Shown here: in pieces, positions 11,493 through 24,390 of the stretch
How positions within the stretch are numbered: position 1 is the stretch's first letter
How the letters are laid out: each line of letters begins with the position of its first letter
Assembly (NCBI RefSeq): GCF_037975245.1
Contig: NC_092567.1
Coordinates: forward strand, 3,147,214-3,211,213
Direction of reading: 5' to 3'
Origin: Apostichopus japonicus
Taxonomy: Eukaryota; Echinodermata; Holothuroidea; Aspidochirotida; Stichopodidae
Length of the DNA stretch: 64,000 nucleotides
Position numbers and translations under genes: made by a program
The notes under the pieces: model-generated
Seen by the model: only the letters and a program-made list of their open reading frames with translations
The model's database searches: none
Told to the model about the DNA's origin: nothing

Positions 11493-13600
11493 GTACTGTA
11501 TTATGGTAAGTGTAACGCTAACGTTGTCACGCTGGCGTTTCGCAATACACAAGTGCAATGACAGTGAGTAGCCTATAGGCTTCTACTGGGTACTGCAGTG
11601 CATTCTCAACACTAAAGTGTGCATTCTAAACACCAATTAACAATGTGTTATGTGTGTATTGGGCTAGATTGAACAGTGGCACATAATCTTCTAATTTATT
11701 CCCAAACAAATGCTGGAACTATAAGTCTCGATAGTTTATTTGAAGTCTACACTCATTTGGTAAAGATTTCCTGTAATTTCCCATGTGAATCTAAATGGGT
11801 AGGCTTTGTGATATTGAATAAGCAAGGCTAGACCTTCAAACGTACAGTCACAGTAGGCTGAACAAATTATGTTGGCTAGTCAACGGTATTATATGTTGCG
11901 AGCAGTCAGGATGCACGCTTCAGTTCTATTTAACCTTTTCATTTATCATTTTTTAGTATTTAATATCCGGTCACGCCCAGGAAACAATTGCGACATTCCT
12001 TCACGGTCGACTTGTTTACTGTAAGAAGTATTAACCGTTTTTTCTCAGGAAAGCTTGATAGTCTGAAGTTATTATAACATCAGGGATGTAAGTCTTCCGT
12101 ATTTTTACGGTAATCCGGTTTTTTTTTTAATTCCAATAAAGTTCCACACAATTGTACAAATATCAAAGACACAACGCGGCAAAAATGCCTGGCCCGTTGC
12201 AGCAAGCTAACTTCAATTTTCACTCATCGATCAAGCAAAATACCATTTCCTGTTACACATCGCATTGCACTGTACAACATTGTGTGTGCCATGTGAACAT
12301 CGTTGCGTACGTGCGAACTTCAAATCGCCATAGCTCATTTCTGTCGTTGAAAAACCTTGCCTAATTCACGTTGATTCGTAACTGCTGGTGCTCGACATAA
12401 GTTTCGGAATTAACGCTTGTGATATTTGTGAGCGGCTAAATCTACGGGATACGCATATGATAGTCGATATTCGTGATCGCTTTCAAATGTGAGACTGTTT
12501 TTTATTCCGGATTTCGCTGCGACGTATTCGTTACTTGGAGCTAGCCTAACATAACGATAGTGTGTAAGTAGTCAGAACAAGGGGTAGGATGTGTTAGCGC
12601 TAATACTTTTGAGCTAGCCAACATAACGATAGTGCGTAAGTATTCAGAGCTACTGTAGGAGTAGGATGTGTTAGGACGGCATTCCCCCGGTTTCTCCGAA
12701 TAGTTTTCCGGGGTTTTTTTTTGGCTGCACTTACATCCCTGTAACATGTGCTTTTAGTATACTGCCAAAAGAGTAAGTTGTTGTATTTGTATTGATATTT
12801 TATGTAGAAGTAACGGAAAATTTAGTATGTTTAGTTTGGTCTAATTGCACGTTTTTTTTCTGTCCAATGTAGTGCAGGGTTCACTTGCACGAATTCAAAT
12901 TATTCTGTTTATGTATATGTATATGCATCGATTCGTAGATTATGATGTTTTTTGACATTTATTTGTAATTCAAGCATATCTGTTTAGTAGCAAAGTTTAA
13001 AGGTTAAGATTAATTAGTTTTTTCTTTTTGATCCTAGATTGAATGAAACTCATTGACGTAAATAATAGATCAGATGATACAGTTTAACGCAGTTGCTAAA
13101 ACTCTGGGTATTCTCTAGTCTTCGCCGGTCCATTATATACTTTAGTACTACTAGTAAGACTAAATCAAACGACCGAAAGACAAACTTAGTGTAACAAAGT
13201 ACTGATTCTCCTCTAGCCTAGGTCTAAACAGGCTTGTCCTCTAGCCTAGGTCTAAACAGGCTTGTTATGTGAGCAAGCAAAATAACAACTGAAAACGATT
13301 AGGCCTATAAATAAGTTGGCTCAGTGCATTTCTGTTTCTAAAATTTTATATTTTTAAATATCATAAAAACAAACAAAGATTTAGCCCATGTTTTATTATC
13401 TCTGTATTCTGGGCATTTGATTCTGGTTGCAATGGTGATGACACTCTCGTTCAAATTTTCAGCTTTATACAGTCTGCTTCAAACTTTGGGATTGTTTTTT
13501 GAGACTATAGTGGAAGCAAATCTCATATTAACTTTGTAGTGACAACTTTATTTAATTTTTTTTTTCAAATGATGAATACTTTGCTGTTTCTTTTTTCCAG
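11493..13600. other. E1 interior, no gene recognised
   Basis: AT-rich sequence with a near-perfect 44-bp direct repeat at about 13209-13265 (tagcctaggtctaaacaggcttg twice) and two copies of 'agctagcc..acataacgatagtg.gtaagta' at 12539 and 12611. No exon could be supported. Confidence 0.35.
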
Positions 13601-13815
13601 CAGGAATTGAAAAGCCAAATATCTAAGTCAAGGGTGAGGTTTCCTGTGATGTACGACACCAGTGTGGAGGCAACAACAGAAGAGGAGAACTGTGTTATAT
13701 ATGGCTTAAAGACATGTTTTAAGATGATATATTGGTACCCTTCACAGAACAAAAGAGTTTATCCAAGAGTCCAAAAAGCAAAGGAGCAAGTACCATAGAG
13801 AAAAAAGATGGAAGA
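13601..13815 (+). pseudogene. Candidate exon of an unrecognised E1 gene
   Basis: A pyrimidine-rich acceptor ending TTTTTTCCAG precedes an open frame starting ELKSQISKSRVRFPVMYD and running through a glutamate-rich piece (VEATTEEENCVIYGLK). Near 13730 the coding-like sequence appears to change frame (LVPFTEQKSLSKSPKSKG...IEKKDGR) and ends at a GTGAGT donor after 13815. Length, composition and paired splice sites argue for a former exon with one indel. No domain is recognised. The next candidate exon on this strand is at 15743, beyond the hairpin element. Confidence 0.35.
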
Positions 13816-13950
13816 GTGAGTTTAACTATTGTACCCAACTGTTTAATGATATTAAAGATACTTTTCATAACCTGTTCTAAAAAAAAACAGTCTAGTATAT
13901 CATTTACGTGCAAGCTTCATAAGTTTGGTCAAATTTTCACCGATCTGTAG

Positions 13951-15490
13951 AGCGGGAGTCCAGCGGGTTTGGTTAGCTGGGAAGGTAACCAATTGCCTGG
14001 TACATCACAATGTTCACAATGCATTCCTGTATATGAAACCTGACGACTGGCAAACCGACTGTGGTGGGTGTGGCTGGGAGAGCAATTTTAAAGTCACCTA
14101 ATAGCTAACCTAGATCAGCTTTCATGGTAACCACATCAAAGTAAGAACAATGTGTCAGGTATGGCCCCAAGAGCAACAAATGGCCATCGCTAGTAATTAT
14201 TGGTGGTGGGGTACCCCTGCCAGTGATCAACAATTGACCCCTCACGGCTGACCTAGGTCAGCTCATGAGGTAACCACTTGAAACCTACTGGAAAATGTTG
14301 GTTAGGACTTCAGATACAACTGATGGGCATTGCCAGTAATTTTTATTGGTGGGGTACCCCTGCCAGTAGACCCCCAATATGCCCATCCCCTCATTGACCT
14401 AGGTGAGCTCATGATTTGACCAGTTGATAACTACTGGAATATGGTATCACTTCATATGTAAGGGATGGGCATTTCCAGTATTTTATATTGGGGGGGGGGT
14501 ACCCCTGCCAGTAGACCCCCAAAATGCCCATTCCCTCATTGACCTAGGTCAGCTCATGAGATAACCAGTTGAAAAATTACTGGAAAATGATAGGTATCAC
14601 TTCATATGTAAGGGATGGGCATTTCGAGTCATTTACATTGGTGGGGTAACCCTGCCAGTAGACCCCCAAAATGCCCATCCCCCATTGACCTAGATTAGCT
14701 CATGAGGTAACCAGTTGAAAACTACTGTAAAATGATTGGCAGGACTCTATATGTAAGGGATGGGCATTTCCAGTAATTTATATTAGTGGGGTACCCCTGC
14801 CAGTAGACCCCTAAAATGCCCCCCCCCCCTCATTGATCTAGGTCAGCTCATGATTTAACCAGTTGAAAACTACTGGAAAATGATTGACAGGATTCTATAT
14901 GTAAGGGATGGGCGGACTCTGGCAGTGGTGGCCCACCAAATTACCAATATAAACTACTGGAAATGCCCATCCTTACATATGAAGTGATACCTATCATTTT
15001 CCTGTAGGTTTCAACTGGTCAAATCATGAGCTCACCTAGGTCAATGAGGGGATGGGCATATTGGGGGTCTACTGGCAGGGGTACCCCACCAATAAAAATT
15101 ACTGGCAATGCCCATCAGTTGTATCTGAAGTCCTAACCAACATTTTCCAGTAGGTTTCAAGTGGTTACCTCATGAGCTGACCTAGGTCAGTCTTGAGGGG
15201 TCAATTGTTGATCACTGGCAGGGGTACCCCACCACCAATAATTACTAGCGATGGCCATTTGTTGCTCTTGGGGCCATACCTGACACATTGTTCTTACTTT
15301 GATGTGGTTACCATGAAACCTGATCTAGGTTAGCTATTAGGTGACTTTAAAATTGCTGTCCCAGCCACACCCACCACAGTCGGTTTGCCAGTCGTCTGGT
15401 TTCATATTCAGGAATGCACTGTGAACATTGTGATGTACAAGGCAATTGGTTACCTTCCCAGCTAACCAAACCCTCTGGGCTCCCGGTCTA
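13951..15490. mobile_element. Foldback/hairpin element with 145-bp tandem units
   Basis: The left arm starts GGGAGTCCAGCGGGTTTGG at 13951 and is repeated in inverted orientation ending near 15490, with about 0.55-kb arms (13951-14483 and 14938-15490). Inside the left arm and the centre, a 143-146-bp unit marked by 'ggggtacccctgccagt' recurs at 14211, 14354, 14500, 14646 and 14791, and inverted at 15081 and 15223. The outer arm sequence can be read as protein (for example RVWLAGKVTNCLVHHNVHSA) but occurs in both arms and is best treated as repeat. It sits in what would be the intron between the two E1 candidate exons. Confidence 0.75.
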
Positions 15491-15742
15491 TTGGGATCAT
15501 TATTAACATGATTAACATAATTATTAAGCTTTGAAAAATAACTTGGTGTTATGCTGTGCAAAGCTAATAATTATTTGGTAAAGCTGCTATTCCTGGCTTA
15601 TAATTTGAGGGACCTAGATTTAAATGTATACCTCCCAATATGTTATAAAATTTTAATGTAAATGTATGTTTATGATAATGTGAGTTATCATGTGCTATAT
15701 CTGTATCTGTGCTTACACATATATCATATTTTCTGTTCACAG

Positions 15743-15960
15743 GTCAATAATGGTGCAGATTTTGGCTTCCTGAAGACAAGTGGGAGGCCATTTGTAGTTA
15801 AGAGAAACACTCTTTGTTCGTGAAGACTTAACTGGTGTCGATTTGGGGTACCACTTCAAAACGAAAGTCATGAGGAACCCTTGCCCAAGATTCAACTTTG
15901 CATTATTGTGCAGTGCTATACTTTTGCGATTCATGTTTGATCCATTAACTTGTCTTAACT
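15743..15960 (+). pseudogene. Second candidate exon of the E1 gene
   Basis: A TTCTGTTCACAG acceptor is followed by VNNGADFGFLKTSGRPFVVK. One frame change near 15815 leads to LFVREDLTGVDLGYHF and on through a hydrophobic stretch. The family is not recognised and no clear end is visible. It is placed with 13601-13815 only because of strand, spacing and position inside E1. Confidence 0.3.
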
Positions 15961-16112
15961 TTGTTGGAATAAAATCATATTTTCAGATTTTTGTTTACAG
16001 TGATGTCTTCTCTATCTGTCGAAAGTCAGCCTTTGTAGACATCAGAAGTTTTATCAGAAATAAATACTGCCAACGTACACATTATTTGTGTTTCTTCTGC
16101 TCTCTTTTCTTT

Positions 16113-16495
16113 CAGTGATGCTAGTCAGTGAAACTAGTCGGGTTTAATTCTTTCAGTGATTCTAGTCAGTGCAACTAGTCAGTCGATACCGACTAAGAAA
16201 GGTTAGTCGGGAGAGGCACCATCCTGACTAATGTAAAACCTGCTATAAACTAGTCGGTGGCTCATATAAATTAGTCGGTAAAGACCGACTAATGTCACCA
16301 ACCAAGGTAACTGACTAATATACATTTACCGACTAAGAAATTGTTGATCGACTAAGCTGACGGACTAAGATGACCGACTAAGAAATCCAACTGACTAAGG
16401 AATAAATTAGTCGGTATAGCAACTGACTAAGGCTATGTTAGTCGGGAGAGGCACCAGATGGACTAACGTTATGTTAGTCGGTGAACCAATTTAAG
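16113..16495. repeat. E1 right subterminal GACTA-word array
   Basis: More than twenty GACTA/TAGTC words alternate in orientation, often as 'gttagtcggg' or 'gactaagaa'. The longer word GGGAGAGGCACC occurs twice (near 16208 and 16445) and resembles the ATAGAGGCAT word in the arrays of E3 and E3i. Confidence 0.8.
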
Positions 16496-16504
16496 TTTTC
16501 AGTG

Positions 16505-18627
16505 CGCCCTATTAAATATGTTGCTCACAAGTTTCATTTTCATACCAGAGATATGCATAAGAACAATCAAACCATCTGGGCCTATATCAAGTCGATGAAA
16601 TACTTCAAGCCACTACGTCAATGTATAACTTTTTCTTACATACTTCATTATCGGTTAATTGTTCAACATACTAAGTCGAAATGTCAGCAGTTTATCCATG
16701 TGGTCCTTTCTTTACCCCGTATTACCTAACACTAATCTAATCAGGAAACGTTGGTATTCTGAGATAACATCGGTGATCTGATGAGGTATTAAGGCGATAT
16801 CATGAGGAATAAGTCGAATTATGAAATACAAAACCAATATGTTAAGGTAATAAGTCGAAATATCTTATTTAACCTTCCCAACTTAAAGTCGAAAGCTAGA
16901 GAAAATAGGCGATAGTTTGAAATATAGTAGTGAAAGTTTGAGATTAAAAAAATGCAAATTGGATATTCAATGTGAAAAGATCGACCTGTTATTTCGAAAT
17001 TTCTACTTCTTAAGTACCAAAATCCTTATCTTCTTAAAAGAATTTAAGACAAGTTTCAGAAAAAATATAATTTATTAAGACACTGTTTTCAATTTGGAAA
17101 AGTTGTTGAAATTTCCAGATAAACAGCGACCAATAAACTAGAAAATAGCCACTGGGTGGTAGATAACCAATCAATGACATTTAATGTGAACATTGACAAA
17201 TTATAATTTAGTGTTATTAGTAATGATTCAAGACATTGCGTAACAGATACGTCATATAATAGTTAAGGCCATTATGTAAAAATATGGTAAGGAAATAAAG
17301 CACAATACAAGTAAAAATAGGCTCTCATATAATTATCGAGTGTACGTGATGTATGATATACAGATTAAAAACAAATTGACATCATTGTATGTTAGTTTAC
17401 ATTGTCATATTACATGGATTGTGAGTTTATTCAATTGACATCCATGAGAAAGATGATCATATTTATTGATGACGTAGTGATTGATGGATGACGTCATTGT
17501 TAGTTTAAATGGTTCTTGGCAATGTTAACTTATTAAAGTAAACGAATTGATAATTTGTAATACTTTATATATTGTTTACACTTTTTTGGAGTTTTCTTAT
17601 ATTTTCCTTTTCTGTCTTTTTTTTGTGATAATTCATTTAAATTCTGTATAAATATTGGATAATTTTCAACACTATTTCAATAAGTTCCAATTTATGCGTG
17701 ACAAATATGTACTTTACTGTAAACATGTTATTTGCGGCAATAAAGTATTTTTTGCCCGTAACTGTAAGTTTTATGTTGCATTCGAAAGACTGACATAATT
17801 GTCTCCGTGTTAGATTGTACAATCCAGTCACTTTTATTGATGGCGTCAGCTGTTTAAACTGTCATTTCTCAAAACTAAATATATAGAATATTAAAATAAA
17901 ACCTAGCCTGACAACAGTGGTATTTTAGTGGTTTACAACATTTACAGTTTAGATAGAAACATATATGATTGAAACAGCGACCACTCTTATGAATATCCCA
18001 CACTTACAACTTACAACCAGTTGGCTACTCTTAAACAATTTTCGAAGCGTTTAGTCCAACACAGATGAATCTGCGTCCCACAAAGTTAACAGCAATGCAT
18101 TATTGTGCGAACTCTTGAATGTATGTATGTATTTTAGATCCTCGAGCAAGCAGGAACTCGCGAAGAAGCCACCATCGGCTTATCAAAGCCGCAAGCTGAC
18201 CGAAGTCAGTCTCTTAGATTCAAATTTAACGTCCATGATTATGAATTGTCAGTTGTCAACAACTCTGTAACTGGACGACATTCATTAATCTTGGAGTACT
18301 CTTACACTCTTTGTCTAATTTCATAATTTCCGGAGTGATTTAAGTAGATTGCAGTTTCATATATATATTTTAGGGTATGTAGGTATATAGGTACTGTACG
18401 TTGTTGTACATGTAAAGGAGTTGCACATTTACCAATTAACGGAGCGTGATAAATTCAACACAAACTGCTGCATTTAGGAAGAATCGTTACTGGTAACGTG
18501 TATTTAACAATTTCTGTCTAAATCTCCGTAAGTTAAAAATGTACATTGAATGTTTTTGCAATGTAAATTATGTTTTTCTTTCTTCTTTCAATAACAATAT
18601 TAAATGCATATTGTGAATCGTTGCGTC
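16505..18627. other. AT-rich non-coding stretch
   Basis: Nothing beyond AT-rich unique sequence was recognised. One TGACGTCA octamer lies at 17489. Short open frames have no coding character. Confidence 0.4.
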
Positions 18628-18635
18628 CATTGTGA

Positions 18636-19018
18636 CAAGGGCGTAGGAACCGGGGGAGCTGGGGGGGGCGCCAGCCCCCCCCCCAGTGAAAAATGTGGAG
18701 GGACGGAAGTATCATTCCGCCCCCCCCCCCCGCTTCGCAAGTCAGAAAACCCCTTTTTCATTTCCAAATGAGAAAAAAAATCTCATTTGGACCACCAAAT
18801 TGCATCTAAGGCCAGGTGAAAATACAAAATTAACTTTACAAAATGGAGTGGGTGTTTAAGTGTGCTATATTGCACCAAATTGCATCTGAGGCCACCTGGA
18901 AATGCAAAAAATTCCAAAGGGGAGGGGGACACCCCCTCCCCTTAGACCCCTCCCCCAGGCCGGCCATCAGTCTTCAGCCCCCCCCCCCCCCACTCAAAAG
19001 TACCTTCCTACGCCACTG
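18636..19018. mobile_element. hAT-type MITE with perfect 8-bp target duplication
   Basis: The element starts CAAGGGCGTAGGAACC and ends TTCCTACGCCACTG. It is flanked on both sides by CATTGTGA (18628-18635 and 19019-19026), the 8-bp duplication expected for hAT insertion. Length is 383 bp, with internal poly-C/poly-G tracts that give proline-rich spurious frames. A second, right-truncated copy is at 20232. Confidence 0.9.
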
Positions 19019-19602
19019 CATTGTGATACTACGGTCAAGTGTCTTACTGTACGATTACGTTACATTTTTTTCAGTAACATTTAGTCGCATATCCTCGAAG
19101 CTTTAAAATAACAGCAAACACTGTACAGCATGTCCCACGAACGCGGTCTTGCTTCAAGCAAGGATAGGTGGAGCTAAAACTGTAACCGCAGATAAGCCCT
19201 TCAATTTGAACCCGCGTTTCAACGAGTTAACTCCGGGCATAGCGACAGGCTTGGAAAACCTTGGAAAACGTTCGAACTAGGTTATTGCAATAGAGAATAC
19301 GAGCAGCGATCGACAGCTATGCAGTGAGTCTTTTTTGCAGGGGGCATATATCATCCAAACAGCGCACAAACGCTATTTTCTACCGGGGCTTTCCCGATAC
19401 GGCCAACGTTTACCACCTTTGAAAAGTCAATGCACTGGGCAGGGAAATCATTGTTCCTATCTGAAGCGCAATATTTTGAGTGCAATGAGTGGTACGACTT
19501 TTCGCGGGGCTTAAGTTAAAAAATCTCTCATAGTTTCCAAAATGAAAAAATAAAATAAAATGGAAAACCTAAATATAATCATATCAATTATATCTAGCAG
19601 AT

Positions 19603-19752
19603 ATGCCGACTTTGTGTGCGTACAATTGTTCCAACAACTCTGGAAAAAATCTGTTTGCACACTTTACTCAAAAGAAATTTTTAATCCCTAACACAAAATG
19701 GTTGGGCTGGGCTCGATGTCCGTACCTATTTATACTGTACCATAGGACTTGA
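19603..19752 (+). pseudogene. THAP-type zinc-finger N-terminus (fragment)
   Basis: A 49-codon frame begins MPTLCAYNCSNNSGKN and reaches a tryptophan at residue 33 (TKWLGWA). The MP-x2-C-x3-C start, glycine/lysine turn, aromatic residues and downstream tryptophan match the opening of THAP domains. The later C-x2-H pair was not found before the stop, so the domain is truncated or continues in another frame or exon. THAP proteins are frequent transposon cargo. Alternative: a chance match. Confidence 0.4.
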
Positions 19753-20231
19753 CATAGATGTAAAAACTTTTCTTGGCAAGTTGCCAACAAGAAATTCCAC
19801 TGCAGTGTACTTTGCTAGTATTGCATCAAACAAGTTACGGCGTGTAGACTAAACGCTTTACGGTGGCACATTTCCTGTTATTACTTTCTAATACAGAGTT
19901 CGCAGTATTTGAAGTGAACGTATTGGTTTTAGTGTGCTTTTACGAACATTCGCCTCATCGACTAGGCTTTGTAGGTCTAGAACACTCCACCTTTGTTACT
20001 AGATCAATTCATGCTGGCTAAATATACATTCATCTCACCTGGTAGGCCTACGCATAACTATTTGAAGAAAAATTATTTTGTACATCTCCTTATGTTCAGA
20101 TGTAAGATAACGTGGTACAATTATGACTCCAAAGCAGCGTTTATAATTCATTTCTTACACTTTACAAATTGGCGGGAAATTAGTGCTAACCCAAAACGAT
20201 GGTCGCGGGAAATCTTACAAGTGTAACACCG

Positions 20232-20579
20232 CAAGGGCGTAGGTACCGGGGGGGGGGGGGGCTGGGGGCACCAGCCCCCCAGTGAAAAATATGGAGGGCG
20301 GAAGTATCATTCCGCCTCCCCGCTTCGCAAGTCAGAAAACCCTTTTTTCATTTCCAAATGAGAAAAAAACTCATTTGGAGCACCAAATTGCATCTAAGGC
20401 CGGGTGAAAATGCAAAATTATTTACAAAAATGGAGTGGGTGTTGAAGTGTGCTATATTGCACCAAATTGCATCTGAGGCCACCTGGAAATGCAAAAAAAA
20501 AATCCAATGGGAGGTGACACCCCCTCCCCTTGGACCCCTCCCCTAGGCCGTCCGTCTATCTTCAGCCCCCCCCCCCCAT
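20232..20579. mobile_element. Right-truncated copy of the hAT MITE, inside H1
   Basis: Begins CAAGGGCGTAGGTACC and follows the 18636 copy closely (including 'catttggagcaccaaattgcatct') up to the poly-C tract, then breaks off. The right inverted repeat is missing and no target duplication can be assigned. Confidence 0.75.
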
Positions 20580-20893
20580 ATATGAATTCAAACTGCGTAG
20601 AGGGGAAATATGTGGGTACATTTATTACACATGAATAGTCGTAACCAAAGTAATCGAAACAAATAAATAAGAAAAAATTGCTGAGGTAAAATTCACGGAT
20701 CAACTTTACAGCAAAAGGATAAACAACGAAGAGTCTTCTGTTCAAACTTTCGTCGTGTTACACAAAAACCACGAAAACACCGATGCACTACTTATATATG
20801 ACGGCTCAACGATTTTTTTTAAAACATATATAATTTATATTGAATTTCACCGAAAATATTTCATCGATAAAATAGAATCCAGTAACAGTAAGC

Positions 20894-21103
20894 CTAGCTT
20901 AAATTTTTCAGTTTGTACTTTATTTGGCTGACCGTTCTGCCATAGCCTTTCTCTCCCATACGCATACAGATGTCTCAGTACACTGGAGCGTTGCGGCATA
21001 TCCCATCAAGTTTCGACATATTATTTTCGTCGCACCAGATGCCAAGCAATGCGAATACTTCATCTTCCGACCACATACTTCGCTCTGTCTACTTCTGCGA
21101 CAT
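20894..21103 (-). pseudogene. Myb/SANT-like DNA-binding protein of Harbinger, H1 copy
   Basis: From ATG at 21103 the minus frame reads MSQK-stop-TERSMWSEDEVFALLGIW, with further matches (MSKLDG, MRMGEKGYGRTVS, IKYKLKNL) to the H2 copy, and has in-frame stops near the start, near residue 43 and at the end. These motifs define the trihelix Myb/SANT-like domain of the accessory protein of PIF/Harbinger transposons, which binds transposon ends and helps the transposase. This copy cannot make protein. Confidence 0.8.
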
Positions 21104-21138
21104 ATTGTACAGGAAAATATCGAAAATAATAACAATTA

Positions 21139-22105
<967 letters not shown>

Positions 22106-22475
22106 GCCTTTCCGGTTATCTGGACGTCTTCAAGAAAACAACTCAAACTTTATACTGTATGTATGCGGATATACACGGGCAGCTATACACTGTGTACTAC
22201 TCAGCAATGCCTTTGAATTCCTTCATTTTCGCTGCATCGGTCCAATGTCGATACAGAAATAAGCAAGCGGCGCAAACCACAACTGAAAAAATCCATCGTA
22301 TCTTTTAAACCCCAAGGCAATAGTTTATTTACATTGATTAACGTTTACACGGGCTTAGCTGTCCTAACCCCACCTCTCATGAGGGGCTTGATCAAGCTCG
22401 GGCTTGCTCCGTTCCCACGTTGCCCTAGCCTCGATAGGTCGATCAAGAGTGAAGCAAGCCCGCGTTCGTGGGAAC

Positions 22476-23749
22476 AGGCCTAAAGGGAACAAGTGTGTTT
22501 GGTTGCAAAACTTGTTTATTTGTTCAAGCATACAGAAATATGGAAGATACCAAGAACAATTACAAAATAAAGCAATAATTATTTCCTTAGAAATATATCA
22601 TATCATAAACAGAAACTACAACGCAATGATTTCTTCCATATTTATCTGTTAGTCGGTGTTTATAGTTATGTAAATATATTCAGTTTTGCTGGCCGGGGGT
22701 TGAGTAATATTGGTAAACTTTATGGCTTCATAATATCCAATTGGTTTAAAGCAAATACGACAAAAACTGAATAAAAATGAAGAGATCATGAATATTTATT
22801 AATCATTAACCGGCACCATTAATAAGAAGCAAAATAACGATACAAGAAGAATGAAAGATATGTATGGAGAGCCGATCATTGCATTTAAGGTTAATGTTAA
22901 ACAAACAGAACATTATTTTCATTGCTATCATGTTAAAATCTTACTATAATACGTCAAAGTCACGTGTTCCTATTGTCTTCAAAGAAACGTCATAAGAGAT
23001 CATAATAATGGAACAAAGAACTGGATTGAAAAACAATATATGTCATTGTTAGTAATTAATGTCTAAGACAATGTTTAGTTTGATTTTGGGTAACACAATC
23101 AATGGTATAACGGTAGACAGCCAGTCTTTGTTATTATGATAACATTGAACAATATTCTTCTTATATTCACTGTATTACGCGTGAGTAATATCAAAGATTA
23201 ATTCATAACATAGATATAGGAGGAACGAAATAAAGCAACTAAATCTTGAAAGAAAGTAAAATTAATAAATGGTTGAATCTAACAATTAATGACTAAATAT
23301 AATAATAATTACAGCAAGTATTACATGTAGTCTTAGAATTATTATATATCGAAGGAAAATATCGGAATATATAGAAATAAAGAAGATCTGAAATAAAATG
23401 AAGCCTGTAGAATCATTTATAAGGCGCATTAAAATAACAGTAGAAGAACCGAATGAAGAGTATATACTATACAGAGCCGATCTTGGTCTCTAAGGATTAC
23501 TTGATATACATAATATTATCAGCTTTACTACAAAAAAATGATTTAATGCTAAAACAATCACTTGTTAACGTTCTCCTTATATTAGAGAAGACTGTTAATG
23601 AAGCAATTAATGAAGACAAAATGTAAAATTTCAATAATTATTCAAATCTACAAGTCTTGTATCTTAACGAATATTTCAGAAACGGTATTTCTAAAATTAA
23701 ATGTAATTTTTCTCAAATGCGTGAGTGGCCTAAAGTGACTTGCTCGTCC
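22476..23749. other. AT-rich non-coding stretch
   Basis: Unique AT-rich sequence right of H1. No exon, RNA gene or repeat recognised. Confidence 0.4.
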
Positions 23750-24390
23750 ATAGCTTACCTATCATTGAAATATTAAAATGATCTATAGCTTACCTATCAC
23801 ATAATATTAACATGATCGATTACTTACCTATCACATAATATATCAATGATCAATAACTTACCTATCACATAGTATTACAATGATCGATAGCTTACCTATC
23901 ATGTAATATTAAAATGTTCGATAGTTTACCTATCACATAATATCAAAATGATCGATAGCTTACCTATCACATAATATTAACATGATCGATAACTTACCTA
24001 TCACATAATATTATAATGATTGATAGCTTACCTATCACGTAATATTAAGTATGTTCGATAGCTTACCTATCATGTAATATTAAAATGATCGATAGCTTAC
24101 CTATCATTGAAATATTAAAATGATCTATAGCTCACCTATCACATAATATTATAATGATTGATAGCTTACCTATCACATAGTATTACAATGATCGATAGCT
24201 TACCTATCATGTAATATTACAATGATCGATAGCTTACCTATCATGTAATATTAAATATGTTCGATAGCTTACCTATCATGTAATATTAAAATGATCGATG
24301 GCTTTTCTATCACGTTATATTACAATGATCGATAGTTTACCTATCACATAATATATCAATGATCGATAACTTATAATATTAAAATGATTG
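23750..24390. repeat. 34-35-bp satellite, about 18 copies
   Basis: The consensus unit is about GATAGCTTACCTATC followed by ayrTAATATTAaaatgatc. It starts near 23752 and repeats every 34-35 bp with scattered substitutions. GATAg...cTATC forms a short inverted repeat in every unit. There are no non-repeated spacers, so this is a satellite and not a CRISPR-like array. Confidence 0.9.

Larger units (their letters stand above)
1770..16504. mobile_element. Transposon E1, CACTG-ended, GACTA-word termini, split by E2
   Basis: The left end reads CACTGAAAAAATAAACTAGTC and the right end is its inverted counterpart, closing TTTTCAGTG at 16504. The dinucleotide CG lies outside both ends (1768-1769 and 16505-16506), which could be a 2-bp target duplication or part of the inverted repeat. 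Inside each end is an array of GACTA/TAGTC words in both orientations. Removing the nested element E2 leaves about 5.5 kb. CACTG ends, 2-bp duplication and reiterated subterminal motifs fit the CACTA/Mirage/Chapaev group by general family knowledge, but no catalytic domain was found. The unique interior holds plus-strand candidate exons and a large hairpin insertion. Confidence 0.7.

Noticed and set aside
15337-15561. Minus-strand frame with a protein-like tail (RVWLAGKVTNC...)
   Set aside because: The same sequence is present inverted in the other arm of the hairpin, so it is repeat.
18843-19106. Proline-rich frames over the hAT MITE
   Set aside because: They translate C tracts of a non-coding MITE.
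23750-24390. Regular repeats resembling a CRISPR array
   Set aside because: Units are contiguous and diverged, without unique spacers, in a eukaryotic context; it is a satellite.
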